Assembly (NCBI GenBank): GCA_020726505.1 | Contig: JAHLEZ010000001.1 | Coordinates: forward strand, 4,650,001 to 4,714,000 | Source of the DNA: Leptodontidium sp. MPI-SDFR-AT-0119 | Taxonomy: Eukaryota; Ascomycota; Leotiomycetes; Helotiales; Leptodontidiaceae | Direction of reading: 5' to 3' | Length of the DNA stretch: 64,000 nucleotides | Shown: positions 33,702 to 44,983 of the stretch, in pieces | Numbering within the stretch: the stretch's first letter is position 1 | Layout: every line of letters begins with the position of its first letter | Position numbers and translations under genes: made by a program | The notes under the pieces: model-generated | Told to the model about the DNA's origin: nothing | The model's input: the letters and a program-made list of their open reading frames with translations, nothing else | Database searches by the model: none

Positions 33702-34997
33702 TTGGGGATGGGAGGCTGTAGGTTGTGATGATGCTGGGTTTGAAGGTGTTTATATCATATAGGGGGGTAGGATGGGATGGCTCTGGGGCGTTCAGGAAGG
33801 GTTTGGGAGTTTGGGTTTGCCCGGATATGGTGCCTTTATATCGAAGTGCTTTCAAGAATTGACTGTGTCGTTACTGGAGGCTGTGGGTCATGTCCGTTCT
33901 TACCTACTACTGTAGATAGCAAGTCCGTTGCTCAAGAACAAAATCCGCCACAATCGACTTGATCGATTTGCAATGCCCTCTTTGCCCTCTTTTGACCTAC
34001 CCGACTACGCTCTATATGTGTGTGAGGGGTTGGAGTTCTGATACGAGTACAGAACATTACATGAGGGATGCTACTACTTCCAAAACAACCCCGACTTTTC
34101 CTCTTCATTATCAAACCCCCATTTAACTAAGACAATGTCTAAGTTCTAAGACCGCTGTTCAACTTTTCTACATTCAAACGTCCTGAACCGACTTTACCTT
34201 CCACTTCATTGTTTCGCTCGATCAAGTGGCTAGAAGATTTCCAAGTATTTAAAAGTATAGAAAGGACCTTTGGATCATCATGTAATACGTGATGTTTAAT
34301 GGTCCGGGTGGATATTTAATTGGCTTGATGGATCAGGTTGATGTTGGAGGATATCTGGATATTTGGTATGGTTAGAGTTATGAAAGAAGCTTACGCACTC
34401 ACGACTTCAGACAATGTAGATGGTATCGGCTTTTTACGTAGTTTGATTCTGAAGCTACTGTGCTGGGCGGCATGAATGAAGTTTATTAGATGATTCTGTA
34501 GAAGACTTATGCGACTACTATCTGTAAACATCTACATCTAGGTACAAGCTGCCACTTCTTATGGTAACGAGAGTGCTGTGTATCGATCCCGAGGTATGCC
34601 TTATTGAACACCAGACAGATCAATCAAGTTGCAACGAAGGAAAGTGAAAGAAGTAATATGCATAATCATCTATTGGATCATTCATTCCCAGATCAGGTGT
34701 CCCTACATGCATATATCCGCGTCGTCAAGAATCGCGCTACAGTAGACCGACTTCCCTCCTCCATCTGTATACATAATATTTTCCCTCATCCCAAACCCAC
34801 CATCAAAAACCACCTCCTCGAATTAAGACAAAATCTCGGGCCTGGCATACGCATAAATATATACAGCCTCCCTTCTCTTCAACTCCACACACCCCAAAGC
34901 GAAGATAGAAAACAGAAAACCAAGCTGATCAATTCGAGCTCTTCCCCCTCCTCCTCTCCGATCTATTAGAAACTTCGAAAGAGGACAAGAGAGATAT
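33702..34997. other. Intergenic, convergent 3' flanks
   Basis: No gene seen. Open frames at 34604-34969 are without domain features and overlap the cupredoxin gene's 3' UTR. Confidence 0.5.
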
Positions 34998-35831
34998 CTA
35001 CAAGAACAGGGCGAGAGCGACGGCGAACAAGCCACCGAGACCCATGGCGTCGCCGGCACGGACGTGGTGTGCTGCTGAGCCGGAGCTGGTCGCTTGTGGA
35101 GAGGAGGTACCTGATGCGGTGCCTGAAGGGGAGGTTCCAGTTCCAGTGCCGGTACCAGAACCAGAACCAGAACTAGTACCAGAACCAGAATCGCTTCCGG
35201 TGCCTGTGGTGGTGTTGGAGGAGCCGCCTGAGACGGTGGTGCCGGGGAGGTTGACGGTGGACTTTGCGGCCAGGGCTTGGTATTCTGAGAGGGAGCGGGT
35301 GGCGTTGGCTGCGGTGCTTGGGGGGCGTTAGTGAAATGTTTTTGATTTGAGTTTTGCAAGACTTACTTCTCGTTGATAACCATGGTCATTCCGTTCTGGC
35401 AGTGCTTTCCTTGCGAGCAGTACAGCCACATGGGAGTCGCGGCCTTGACCATAATGGTGTATGTTGGCGTGGTGGTCGAGCTAGCTGATACGGGCATGAA
35501 GCCGGAGTAGATGCCCGTGATGTTTGAGTGTGCGGCGATGGGTTGGCAAGGGGCGTCGAAGGTGGATTGCGTGACGGTGTGGTTGTTGGGCGCGAATTGG
35601 AATTGGACCATATCTCCTACTGCGGCCTTGATGTTGTTGGGGTAGTATGCTAGGGAGCCGTTCATGGATCCGACGCGGACGACATGGACAGTGACACCTG
35701 CTTGAGCTGTTGTTGATTGTAAGTATGTGTATGACTTTGAACCACCTCTTGTGTTGTTGTGTGTATAGAGAAGACATACCAAGGGCAGAGCCAATGCTAA
35801 GGGCGGAAAGGGCGAAAGTAGTGAATTGCAT
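34998..35831 (-). CDS. Cupredoxin-domain GPI-type serine-rich protein
   Basis: Secreted, probably GPI-anchored copper-binding-type protein of 236 aa. Minus-strand exons are 35780-35831, 35367-35706 and 34998-35316; phases agree. A signal peptide (MQFTTFALSALSIGSALA) precedes one cupredoxin domain (about residues 20-130). A full type-1 copper set is visible: His60 in NNHTV, Cys114, His119 and Met124 in YCSQGKHCQNGM. A Ser/Gly/Thr-rich stalk follows, with short SG and TG repeats. The C-terminus has a likely omega site in HHVRAGDAMG, then a hydrophobic tail (LGGLFAVALALFL) to the stop. Fungal relatives are often annotated as extracellular serine-rich proteins. A role at the cell wall is likely and the redox partner is unknown. 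Confidence 0.88.
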
Positions 35832-38781
35832 ATTGAAGATTTAAAAAGAAGATCCTGATCTCTGAATAACGAGTGTGTTTTGTTGGTGATGCTGAAGAAA
35901 ATAAAGGCGTCTAGCGCTGGTGTCGTACTGGCCGACAATTAATGATAGAGTATGTATGGGGAGAAGTCAAAAAAGAATAGAGATGAGAGAATAGAATAAA
36001 ACGAGAATGAAGAGCGGACGGGATGGGGTAGATGGTTAAGAAAGTAGGGACACTCTTCTTTGGGACGGGGGCATCGCAAGGCATAAATAAGGAACCCGCA
36101 AGCCGCTTGATTGATCTCCGAATGGGACCCTGGCTGTTCCAGTACTCGGCCCAGGATCCAACTCCAAGGAGCTTGGTGATGTCGGGCTGGCTGGCTGGCG
36201 AAACGTGTTTTGGCCGTGGCTCAAACAGCGAGGAGTCGATGAGTGAGTACGGCGCTTAGACTTTGAACATTGGATGGCACTCGGCACTGGGTTGAACAGA
36301 CATCTTGGCAGCCATTTCAAGCGCGCAAAAACATGAAGCTATACAGAAAATTCGCGCGCTCAACTTGTACCTGATGCGCTTGCATCATCTTTACTCCAAC
36401 ACCAGAATATTACACAGTTATTTGAATACTGTTTGTATGAAATCAACAACGACAACTATTCTCTTCAAATTTTCCCTAGCCTTCCATCGAAATTTCCCTT
36501 CAAAGGAAGTGCATGCGCTCACTGACCTGACCGGAACGACCTCGATGCGGCCAAGCGAGGGCAGATGAAGCACGGAAGCGTCTCAGTTGCGACGCCTGCA
36601 AAACCATGCGAGTTTCAGCAACGGGGGGGCTGCCGCAACCCCGTGACTGTGACATCCGATGGCAGCGGGCAGGACAAGCAAGATCAGAGGAGTCAAGACA
36701 AATAAATGGGGCGGATTGCCCGTTTCGAGATAATGCCTGGTGGGATTGTGAAGCCACTTGGACTCTTGGAGTTTGTTGGATGCGTGGCTGCGTGTTGAGG
36801 TTCAAAGAAAGTTTCGACTTGGCAAAAGGGGGGGCTGGGGCTCGGCGAGAAGCGGATCAAATTTGAAATAGGGTTATTAATGATCCACCACAACGGAGAC
36901 ATCATGAGCTTGGCTTTACTCTTATTAAAATGATAAGCAAAGCAGGAAAGGGGGGAAGAGGATGAAGCTTTTGATCAGTTGCACGAGGGTTTGCGATTAT
37001 TAAGCGTGAGGCCTTGGAATCAGGAATAGATTTGCCAGAGTTCCTTCCGCGGATGTGAGAGGGAATGTTATGAACAAACAGAACACATCTGGCAGAGGAT
37101 TCTTACCAGATGACTTTTCGAACTAGCTTAGATTTCTTGTTTATCTTCTTTAGATCGCTTAATCATCTATTCCCAAGATCGCTTATCTGTCTTCTTTAAA
37201 TCACATATTCATGCTCTTTTCATTCTCCTTACTGCTCTCCAAAATCACAACCTCAATAAACGACATTCACGGCAATACAAAGTAATATATCTTAAAGCTT
37301 GGCCTAGAAATGTGCCTCCGCTAAACGGCGGCAACATTCCGAACAAATTCCATCTCGTGAGGTATGTACTGTACAGCATATAAGTAAGAATAGAGTTACT
37401 AACTCCCTGCACACAGATCCCGGAAGCTTTCCTTTCTAACATCCTATCATCCCATGCCCGAATCAAATTCTCTCAAAATCTCTCCCCCAGATTCCATGAT
37501 CTCCAATCTGCTTGTCCGAACTCCTGCTGCAGCGCCTGCACCTGCAGGTCAACAAGAAGGCTACGCACCCTCCCTCTCCCAGACGAATTTTCCTCCCACT
37601 TCTATTCATAGAACCCAACTTAACTTAACCCATTCAGATCTTTGGATTAAGGCACCTCACATGCACGTTTATATTCCATGTTCATCCCCTCCCCTTCCTG
37701 CATATTTTCCTTACCTGTCTCTTCCCTTCCCCCCAAAAGACAGGAGGCGAGGATTCCGAAAGCAGAATCCAACCACTCAACAGGCTGATATACAAACACA
37801 GCCGATATAAATTAAACTCACATCCCCTCAGATCCCGCTTTCTTCTCAACCACTGCTCCCATCAGCCGATGTCATATTTAATTAATATCGACAGCCTTCC
37901 TTTATCCTGTTTTCCTACATTTCTCTCTGTCCTCCCCTGCGAATGGCGAAATTCATATATTTGTCTTTCACACATACCTCGTCCAGTGGACAGGCGAGAG
38001 GGCGTATCTGCATCGGAGCTTAAGAGGCCGCTATCCGAATCTTTCATGTCCCTCCCTCCTCTTCTCCTTCTGGTGTGTTGGAGTAAGGTAGTGGATGTGT
38101 GGTATGTCGGTTTTGGGGATCGCCACTTCGATGAGTGCTACAATGCTCTCTCTTCCTTGCGATCACCATGCATCAGGCGATGCATCGTCGATGCAAAGTA
38201 GAGTAGAGTGGTATTGGGAAGGCCCGAAGCAAGCTTTGCATGTGTGGTGTGCTATTTCCGTCTTTTCATGCTTCTTCTTTCCCCAGTCTAGCATGGCATC
38301 GGAAGAAAGAGAGGGAGAGATGCGGGGATAGGGCTTTGTGGGGACTACGTGCGTCTAGGTTTCGGTTGGGATGGGATGTGAATACGAGTGGGAATCACTG
38401 GAGAAGCTGGCTAGTTGCTGGCTTGAAGGAGATCATGGGAGGTGAGAAGTAGGGCGTTGGCATATAGCCAGTTTAGAGGGAGATTATCTGTCCATTGTTG
38501 ACATTCTTGCTGTCCTGATCTCCTGTTCCTGCGTTTCTCTCATTTCGCCTCCCTCCTTTGCCTCCGCAATTTCAAGGTTGTTGCCTCCGAGGCGGTTCAT
38601 AAAAGATGGTGTGGACCCTCTTCTTTTGTCTTTGTTCTTTTGCTTCAATCCTCCATCTATCTTATCACAATTGGAATCTATCAAAAGTTCTCATACATCA
38701 ATATTAAGCTCTATTTTTGCTCTATATCGACTCAATATTCCCACTTTTAGTTCAGTTTAACTTAGCTGTTGACTTGCCAAA
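35832..38781. other. Gene-poor 2.9 kb
   Basis: No convincing gene. A 118-codon frame starting at an ATG at 37454 (MPESNSLKISPPDSMISNLL) is Pro-rich without recognisable features, and other frames are short. CT-rich leader sequence precedes 38782. Confidence 0.45.
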
Positions 38782-39298
38782 ATGCACTTCCTATCAACCC
38801 TCCTCTCATTCACAGCACTGCTACTCCCACTCGTTTCAGCAGATGCATGTGTAGCCGGTGGTCCAACCGGTCAAGTCACATACGCCAAAGGCTGCTGTCT
38901 CTACCAATCTGGGACTTGGTATGCTTCTCCCTTCTCCCGTTCTTTCATATCCTCTGCTACTCTCAAATCCCAAGCGAATCCCTCCTCGTTTCTGCCCAAG
39001 AAACAACAACAACAAACACCCACTTCTTCAACCCATATCTCTTCCCGCCATCCCAGACCATGTCCATGAAAGCCCTACTAACGCAATGACGAAACTCAGG
39101 TATCAGTTCTACGACAACCAAGCCATCTGTGTCCTCGATGAAGGCAAGTCCCCAGCTTGGAAACGCTGTGTGGGCAGTATCCCATACTCGAAACTCGACA
39201 CGACTTGTATCCCTGGTGATGGCGGACCGGGGCTTGGAAGTCCTACTACGACGTTGAGTACGGTTAGTGGGAGGATTACTTTGACTGCTGCTGCTTAG
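38782..39298 (+). CDS. Small secreted protein with six cysteines
   Basis: Exons 38782-38918 and 39100-39298 encode 111 aa. The 181-nt intron has GTATGC, branch TACTAAC and CTCAG, and the join restores SGTWYQFYDNQ. The signal peptide is MHFLSTLLSFTALLLPLVSA. The mature protein starts DACVAGGPTG and contains six Cys (ACV, GCC, AIC, KRC, TTC), enough for three disulfides. The C-terminal 25 residues (GLGSPTTTLSTVSGRITLTA) are Cys-free. No Kex2 site is obvious. The family is not recognised. Small Cys-rich secreted proteins like this are candidates for apoplastic or antagonistic roles, but there is no direct evidence here. Confidence 0.75.
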
Positions 39299-39798
39299 TT
39301 GGGTTGTGTTGGTAGTTGGGGAGGAGATCATGGGGATGGGGTGGAGAGGGAGAGGGAAAGGGGAAAAGGGAAAAGGGAGAGATGTGTGTAAATAGGCGAG
39401 GTAGTTGGGAGGTGGAAATATGTAGTAGTTTAAAAGGAGGCAGGAAAAGAGTAACTCAATTGTCAACTTCGTTTTCTATTCTTACCACCAGCGACATTGA
39501 TATATGGAAGTTAGAAATTGAATGTAGCCAGGCCAAAAGCTCTCATTTTCAATTAAGTATTGCTACAGCACTTTTAACGCGTACCATCCTTACTCACCAA
39601 TTATCCTTCCAAAGAAATATTTCATGATCCCAGCCCCTTTCCCGTCCTCTAAGTATATACATTCCACCAGTCCAGGCTGAACAAATAATGTCACTCCAAA
39701 GTCTCCGTCCGTTTTTGTAATCCATACATATCCATTCTTCCCATGTTCATCTATCTAGCCATACTTCCTGGATGTCCGGAGAGCGGGTAAAGGAAGAT
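39299..39798. other. Intergenic, convergent 3' flanks
   Basis: No gene. It includes a G/A-rich simple-sequence tract at about 39345-39380. Confidence 0.6.
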
Positions 39799-40772
39799 TT
39801 ACATGCCAGCAGGCCTCTTCCGTGGCTGTCTGCCTTCCTGAGCACGCTTACACAACTTCTTAACAGGACCCTTCTTCTCCCATCCCGCTTCTCTCTTGAC
39901 CATTCCAATCTTAGGGTATTTCGGGTTATTGCCAAAGAAATCAACCCTACACCTAGCGTATTAGCACCATCCCATAGAAAACCATCAACCAAGTGAGAGA
40001 CAAAGCCCCAAAACTCACCAATGCTTCAACGCATTATACGCCTCGATCTTCGCCTGTCTCTTCTCCTGCTCCTTCAACGCCTTCAACTGCCCGCTCGTAT
40101 ACAGCATATCGACTTCCCGATCGTCAAGCGGGATGAACATTTCCTCGACACCTCTCAGATCCGGATTCCCATCTTCCTCGAAACAGTTCGTGATGAATGC
40201 TCGGCTTGCGTCTTTGCCTGCGAAGAAGTGGTAGCTACCGCCGGGCCCGTAGTGGCGTCCTCCGGCCGTGACGTCGTAGATAGTGCCGTTGATGGCGAGA
40301 TAGATTGGTTTGGTTGGGTCAGTGCCGTCAAAGGCTTTGAGGTCTGTGTCGGTGAGGGATTGCGGTCCAGCCTATGCGTGTGGTATTAGCATAACTTTAT
40401 TTTCCCTGCTCTTGCTCATAGCAAACTGCAGACGCCATTGGTATAGCAATCCCAATTGGCAACTAGCCCAAGGTGACAAGTGCGCAAATGAAGAATAATC
40501 AAACTTACGATCAAACTCCGAATCCCCCCAACCGTCGCCCAACTAGGCCTCTTAACACCCCATGTAAAGCTCTCCCTGGTAACGAAATAACTCAACGCAC
40601 TACTTGCCAGCAGGAGGAAGACGATCGTGCGCGCTACATCCACCAAGCTGAATGCGCTGTCTTCGGCTTTGGCGCGCGCGGCGACGCTGGCTTTCTCTAT
40701 CTTTTCTGAAGCTTTGGAGACGGGAGTTTCTCCGTCTTTTCGACGCTGCCGGACTGGTTCGGGTGTGGACAT
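39799..40772 (-). CDS. Cytochrome b5-like heme/steroid-binding protein (Dap1/MAPR type)
   Basis: Membrane-anchored heme-binding protein. Yeast Dap1 supports cytochrome P450 enzymes of sterol synthesis. Minus-strand exons are 40509-40772, 40019-40371 and 39799-39946, giving 254 aa with matching phases. The N-terminus is basic and probably cytosolic. A membrane helix at about residues 47-70 (VARTIVFLLLASSALSYFV) follows. The MAPR domain starts near residue 95 (LTDTDLKAFDGTDPTKPIYL, AINGTIYDVTAGGRHYGPGG) with the heme-ligand region SYHFFAGKDASRAF. A Lys-rich C-terminal extension ends RKRPAGM. The extended basic tail is longer than in minimal Dap1 proteins. The start at 40772 gives MSTPEPVRQRRKDGE; an in-frame upstream ATG is not excluded. 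Confidence 0.88.
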
Positions 40773-41497
40773 TGTGGTTTTCTGGCTGAAGATTTGTGGA
40801 TGGGGGTGCAATGGATGAGAGGAGAGAGGAGCGGAAGTGGGAGTGGTATTGTAGTAGTGTGATGTGATGTGGTTTAGGTGGTGTTATTTACATTAGCCTC
40901 GGCCTCGTCACTTAGCCTCGCGCAGTGTGGGGTTGAAAGGAGCCCAGTTGAATGTGACGAATTGGTCAGTTGGGATGGCTTGGCTGGCTTTTATACTTTG
41001 GACAGTACGAAGTACGATACGATGGAATGCGAGTTGGAGTATGGTGTTGATGGGTTGGAATCCGATTTGTACGAGGTGAAATCATCCTGGTGAGGCTGAG
41101 GCTTGGCTGCTTCAGCCGCTTCATCATAATGGCCCTCTCTTGAATTTCAACATCCAGCCACTCCCACAATACATCCACTCACTGTCTTTGACTGGTCCCA
41201 GAACTCTGCTGCCGAAGTTATCCACTTCGTCCAAGTCAATAATCTCAAATGGTGCATGACCAAGCCCCAATATTTCTTGTCAACTCCAATAGCATAAATC
41301 ACAGTGTCACATCTTAATCCCAAGACTCCATATGTAGTTGCGGAAGCAGTTCGATTTTGATATGCTACACCGTAAAATCAAATCCCATGCCCATTGCAAA
41401 TGCCCAATCCATACCCATTCCCTCTAGCCCATGTGCGGTTCGTTTTCGAAAGAAGGGTGATTGGTCATGATATCGAAGAAACAGAAAGAGAAGTCCT
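40773..41497. other. Intergenic, Dap1-like promoter and eS25 3' flank
   Basis: No gene seen on either strand. Confidence 0.55.
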
Positions 41498-42211
41498 CTA
41501 TTCCGCAGCAGCGATCGCACGAGCTATTGGAATGTTAGCATCCGGTTTCATGCCGTATCCAAAGCCAGAGATCAATTCCGCTGATGGTTCCAGCGGCGGT
41601 CCGTACGAGAACATACTGTAGATCTGCAACTTGCTGTGTCCGACAACCTTCTTGATCTGTCCCTTCTCCTCCAAATCCGCCAAACATCTCCGCGCGAGGG
41701 ATCCGTTGATCTTTAGTCTGTCGACGAGAGTGGCAACTGTGATGAGACGGTACGATTGGACATCCTTGTAGAGCTTGTCGGAGGTGGCCTTGTCGAGGAT
41801 AACAGCGTGTTGAGCCTTGTCCTTAACTGTACATGGGTTAGAACTGGCGCATTTCGATGTCGCAGATGTACTGACCCTTTCCCTTGGACCACTGTGATGG
41901 GGGTTAGCGGTGGTTCTTCAAGAAGCTCCGAAATTGGCCCAAAAGTTGAATATCTCCAAATTGCGAGCTTATTCAACTTTGGGACTTGGATTCATGGGAA
42001 CGCCTCACCTTCTTTTTTTGTTTCTTTGCACCGGTATTTGCGGGCGCTAGAATGCAGTCAGTATGAGACTATTCGCAGATCGAGGTAGTTTTGAAAGAGA
42101 GGGGTCGAGTGTCGGCTGTGGTGCACTCTGAGAGCCGCAGAAAGCGCAGAGACCGTATCGCAATGTGCTGAAATGAATTGGGGACATCGCAGAACTGGAG
42201 TACGTACCCAT
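41498..42211 (-). CDS. RPS25: 40S ribosomal protein eS25
   Basis: Small-subunit ribosomal protein near the head, involved in IRES-type initiation. Five minus-strand exons: 42208-42211, 42009-42046, 41876-41891, 41617-41826 and 41498-41523, total 97 aa, all phases consistent. The product reads MAPANTGAKKQKKKWSKGKV, then KDKAQHAVILDKATSDKLYK, VQSYRLITVATLVDRLKI and GSLARRCLADLEEKGQIKKV, ending LQIYTRAIAAAE, a full match to the family. The first coding exon is just ATGG and the third is 16 nt. The last intron (96 nt, 41524-41616 region) is stop-free and in frame, so an unspliced reading would look like a longer protein. A TGAGTCACGTG motif lies about 125 bp upstream of the start. Confidence 0.93.
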
Positions 42212-43115
42212 GTTGACTGATTCGATGTGGTTGACGTCGAAATGCGAAGATCGTGGTTCGGGTGTCGCAAACTCGGGAGGGTTTTTGGAATTGAACAAAG
42301 TGCGCTGCTTACTTAAGGTAGAATCTGCCTAGTATACACGTGACTCAGAAAGACCCGCTCTGCACTTCAAGGATCAACAAGACAAGGCTTGCTCAAACCT
42401 GAGCTCGGCTCTTACTTAAAGTTAATGAATGTTCTAAAATGATCTAGAGACTTTAAACAGGCCCTTGCTCATGGATATACCTAGGTCGTAAAGAGGGCGA
42501 AGGGTAGGTAACTAAGTACCAGTCTTCGCTTCACTGGGCACGAATTTGGCTCGTCTCGTGTCTTGAAGGTTCATTTATTATTATTTATATACATAGGGAG
42601 TTAAGTGTACCTCCACACGAGTATCAGCACAGGAGACAAAAGTATCGAACGTAAAGCTATCTAGTCTGAGCCCAGAGACCGCCTTCCGCTACTCCTTTTG
42701 TGCCTTCGAGAGGCCAAGTACGTAGTTTCAATAGGGATGCCACAATTCTTGGAGTGACAGGATTTCTCCACGCCTTAAGATTGGTCTGGAATTGATACAT
42801 ATATATCTGAGGTTGACACACTTAGTTGTATTTTCTAAAAAGATCAGCCGTTTGATTTCCAAAGTCAAAACAACCTCGTTTAATTCACAGAATATTCTGG
42901 GGTTCTGAATTTGCATTCATCATGCTCTAGGTTGACGTTAACCGCAATTATGTCTTCACTATCTTGGTTATTGCAGCCGGTGGTATTCCGAAGGTATGAA
43001 TTGCTACTGATCACTCATGTTCTCAAAGCAGATTGTAACATTCGTAGGAAGTTTGGTTTGCTGAATTGGTGCATTTGTATACAGAGTTGGACGTAACCCA
43101 CAAGCTACCGGCAAA
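42212..43115. other. Intergenic, eS25 promoter and flank of decayed gene
   Basis: No gene seen. It contains the eS25 promoter motif at 42337-42347 and an AT-rich stretch around 42570-42900. Confidence 0.5.
42337..42347 (-). promoter_or_regulatory. TGAGTCACGTG promoter motif of eS25
   Basis: CACGTGACTCA on the plus strand, 126 bp upstream of the eS25 start. It combines a CACGTG E-box (Cbf1-type) with an overlapping TGAGTCA bZIP (Gcn4/AP-1-type) site. The same 11-mer occurs before uS7. Confidence 0.55.
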
Positions 43116-43589
43116 CTAGTAAATGTAGTCAGTCCGAGTCTTGCCTGAGGTGCAAAGTAGATAGCGTCTCCAAACATCATTTTCAGGGCCACTCGATTTT
43201 GGTCGACAGACACCTGTCTTGGTGGCAGTTCCTTTTGTCGGTTGTTGGTTGCTAATCGTAATAGTCTGATCCAGATGACTGTATTCGGTGACTTTCACCA
43301 TAACTTGTGGGCCATGTTTTACAAAATCTAGTACGGCCGTTCCGGCGTTGCGTCGTAATAATTAGCACACATAACACTCTGCCTGGCTGGTGATCGGCCA
43401 TGTTCCGTGAAGGGAATCGGGTTGAAGCCATAGCTCTTTCAAGCTTCCAGTTGCGTTGTCTTCCCATCGGACTTTGATTCCTGTATTTATGTTAACATGA
43501 ATTCAGTAGGTCAAGATAAAGAGAAAAAGACTTACCAATGGCATTGAGTGCTCCCCAGATAGTTGTCGGTGATCTACACTTAACAGTTC
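43116..43589 (-). pseudogene. Decayed spliced gene of unknown family
   Basis: Minus-strand reading: an exon fragment at 43536-43589 (TVKCRSPTTIWGALNAIG) is joined by a good intron (GTAAGT ... AATACAG) to 43116-43480 (IKVRWEDNATGSLKELWLQP ... VLDFVKHGPQVMVKVTEYSH). The second exon contains one in-frame TAA at 43362-43364, flanked by coding-like sequence on both sides (ECYVC-stop-LLRRNAGTAV). A single CAA-to-TAA change would explain it. No start or upstream exon could be found. Upstream sequence is AT-rich, suggesting decay or a repeat insertion. Function unknown. Confidence 0.45.
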
Positions 43590-44148
43590 CTGAATGTCAT
43601 ATCAGCATATCCACTTTCCAAAAGTACATTTGTGCCATGTGTGCTTCTACTACTCAAGCATAATACTAGTAGTGTAAATTGAGATGAAATGAATAGACAT
43701 AAAGGGAAATAGGGGAGTGGATTTAGAGGGAAATACTAGAAAAGTTCATGCTTTAGCATATTGCTCTTTAATAATCGCCAATAGTAGTAGCTATAAAGTT
43801 CTAGAGGGGAATTACGTTCTTTATTAGAACATTTTGCACCAACCACGGCTTCCAGTGATCTTGCGAGTAGTAAAAACCTCATGAAGAGTGATAAAATGCG
43901 GCCATGTGTGCAGGTGAATCTTATTGAGTCACGTGTTCTCGGCAGATTAGGTCAGCGCACTTTATTCATTTCCAAAAAACCCTTCCAATCTATCCCCACC
44001 TTTCGACAACCAACGACAATAACACAACCACAAGCCAGGTATGTCAATTCCCGCCTTGAAATTCTCGAAGATCTTGAATACAGATATCCTGTTCTGGTTC
44101 TGCGACTTTGAGAAACACTCTGGATACTGACGTTGTGGTTCAGCAAAA
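43590..44148. other. uS7 promoter and 5' leader
   Basis: 43640-43830 is AT-rich and gene-free. The uS7 leader has a likely 5' UTR intron at 44039-44143 (GTATGT ... GGTTCAG), ending five bases before the ATG. Confidence 0.6.
43925..43935 (+). promoter_or_regulatory. TGAGTCACGTG promoter motif of uS7
   Basis: Located 214 bp upstream of the uS7 start codon, before the 5' UTR intron. It is identical to the reverse complement of the site upstream of eS25. Confidence 0.55.
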
Positions 44149-44983
44149 ATGTCCGACCACGACCACGAGGAAATCGTCGAGGCCTCTGGCTATTCATCTC
44201 TACCTAAGGAGGTCGTCGCTGAGATTGGTACAATCAAATTGTTCGGCAAGTGGAGCTACGAAGACGTGGAGATCAGAGATATCTCCTTGACGTAAGGAAC
44301 CAATTCCCTCTGGAGGCACAATTGGGACGTGGGGGGGAGCAAATATGATGGAGCATCTGCGCGAGGGGCATATTCGGCCATCTACGAAGTTCTGGCTAAC
44401 ATGGCATTCTGCAGCGATTACATCCAGATCCGCGCCCCAGTCTACATCTCCCACTCCGCCGGTCGATATGCCCAGAAGAGATTCAGAAAGGCACAATGCC
44501 CAATCATCGAGCGCCTCACCAACTCCTTGATGATGAACGGCCGCAACAACGGAAAGAAGCTCATGGCTGTCCGCATTGTCGCTCACGCTTTCGAGATCGT
44601 ACGTCAAATCCATATAACAACAATAATGCGGGGGAAGGTGAAATACTGATACTTTTGGCTCGCAGATCCACATCATGACCGACCAGAACCCCATCCAAGT
44701 CGCCGTTGACGCCATTGTCAACTGCGGTCCCCGTGAAGACTCTACCCGTATCGGTTCAGCTGGTACCGTCCGTCGTCAAGCCGTCGATGTCTCCCCTCTC
44801 CGCCGTGTCAACCAAGCCATCGCTCTCCTCACAATCGGTGCCCGCGAAGCCGCCTTCCGAAACGTCAAGTCCGTTGCTGAGTGCTTGGCTGAGGAGCTGA
44901 TCAACGCCGCGAAGGGAAGCAGCAACTCGTACGCCATCAAGAAGAAGGACGAGTTGGAGCGTGTCGCCAAAAGCAATCGGTAA
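44149..44983 (+). CDS. RPS5: 40S ribosomal protein uS7 (yeast Rps5)
   Basis: Small-subunit head protein contacting mRNA and E-site tRNA. Exons are 44149-44291, 44415-44598 and 44666-44983, total 214 aa. The start [20 protein letters not shown] is followed by [16 protein letters not shown]. Intron 1 (GTAAGG ... TCTGCAG) restores [20 protein letters not shown]. Intron 2 restores [20 protein letters not shown]. The conserved uS7 core is complete: [56 protein letters not shown] and the terminal [16 protein letters not shown] 5' UTR intron precedes the start. The gene is divergent from eS25 with the decayed gene in between. Confidence 0.97.

Noticed and set aside
35044..35331. Plus-strand frame rich in Pro/Glu/Val repeats
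   Set aside because: It is the complement of the Ser/Gly-rich stalk of the cupredoxin protein.
37454..37810. 118-codon plus-strand frame
   Set aside because: It starts with an ATG but is Pro-rich with no recognisable feature; kept only as a note in the intergenic entry.
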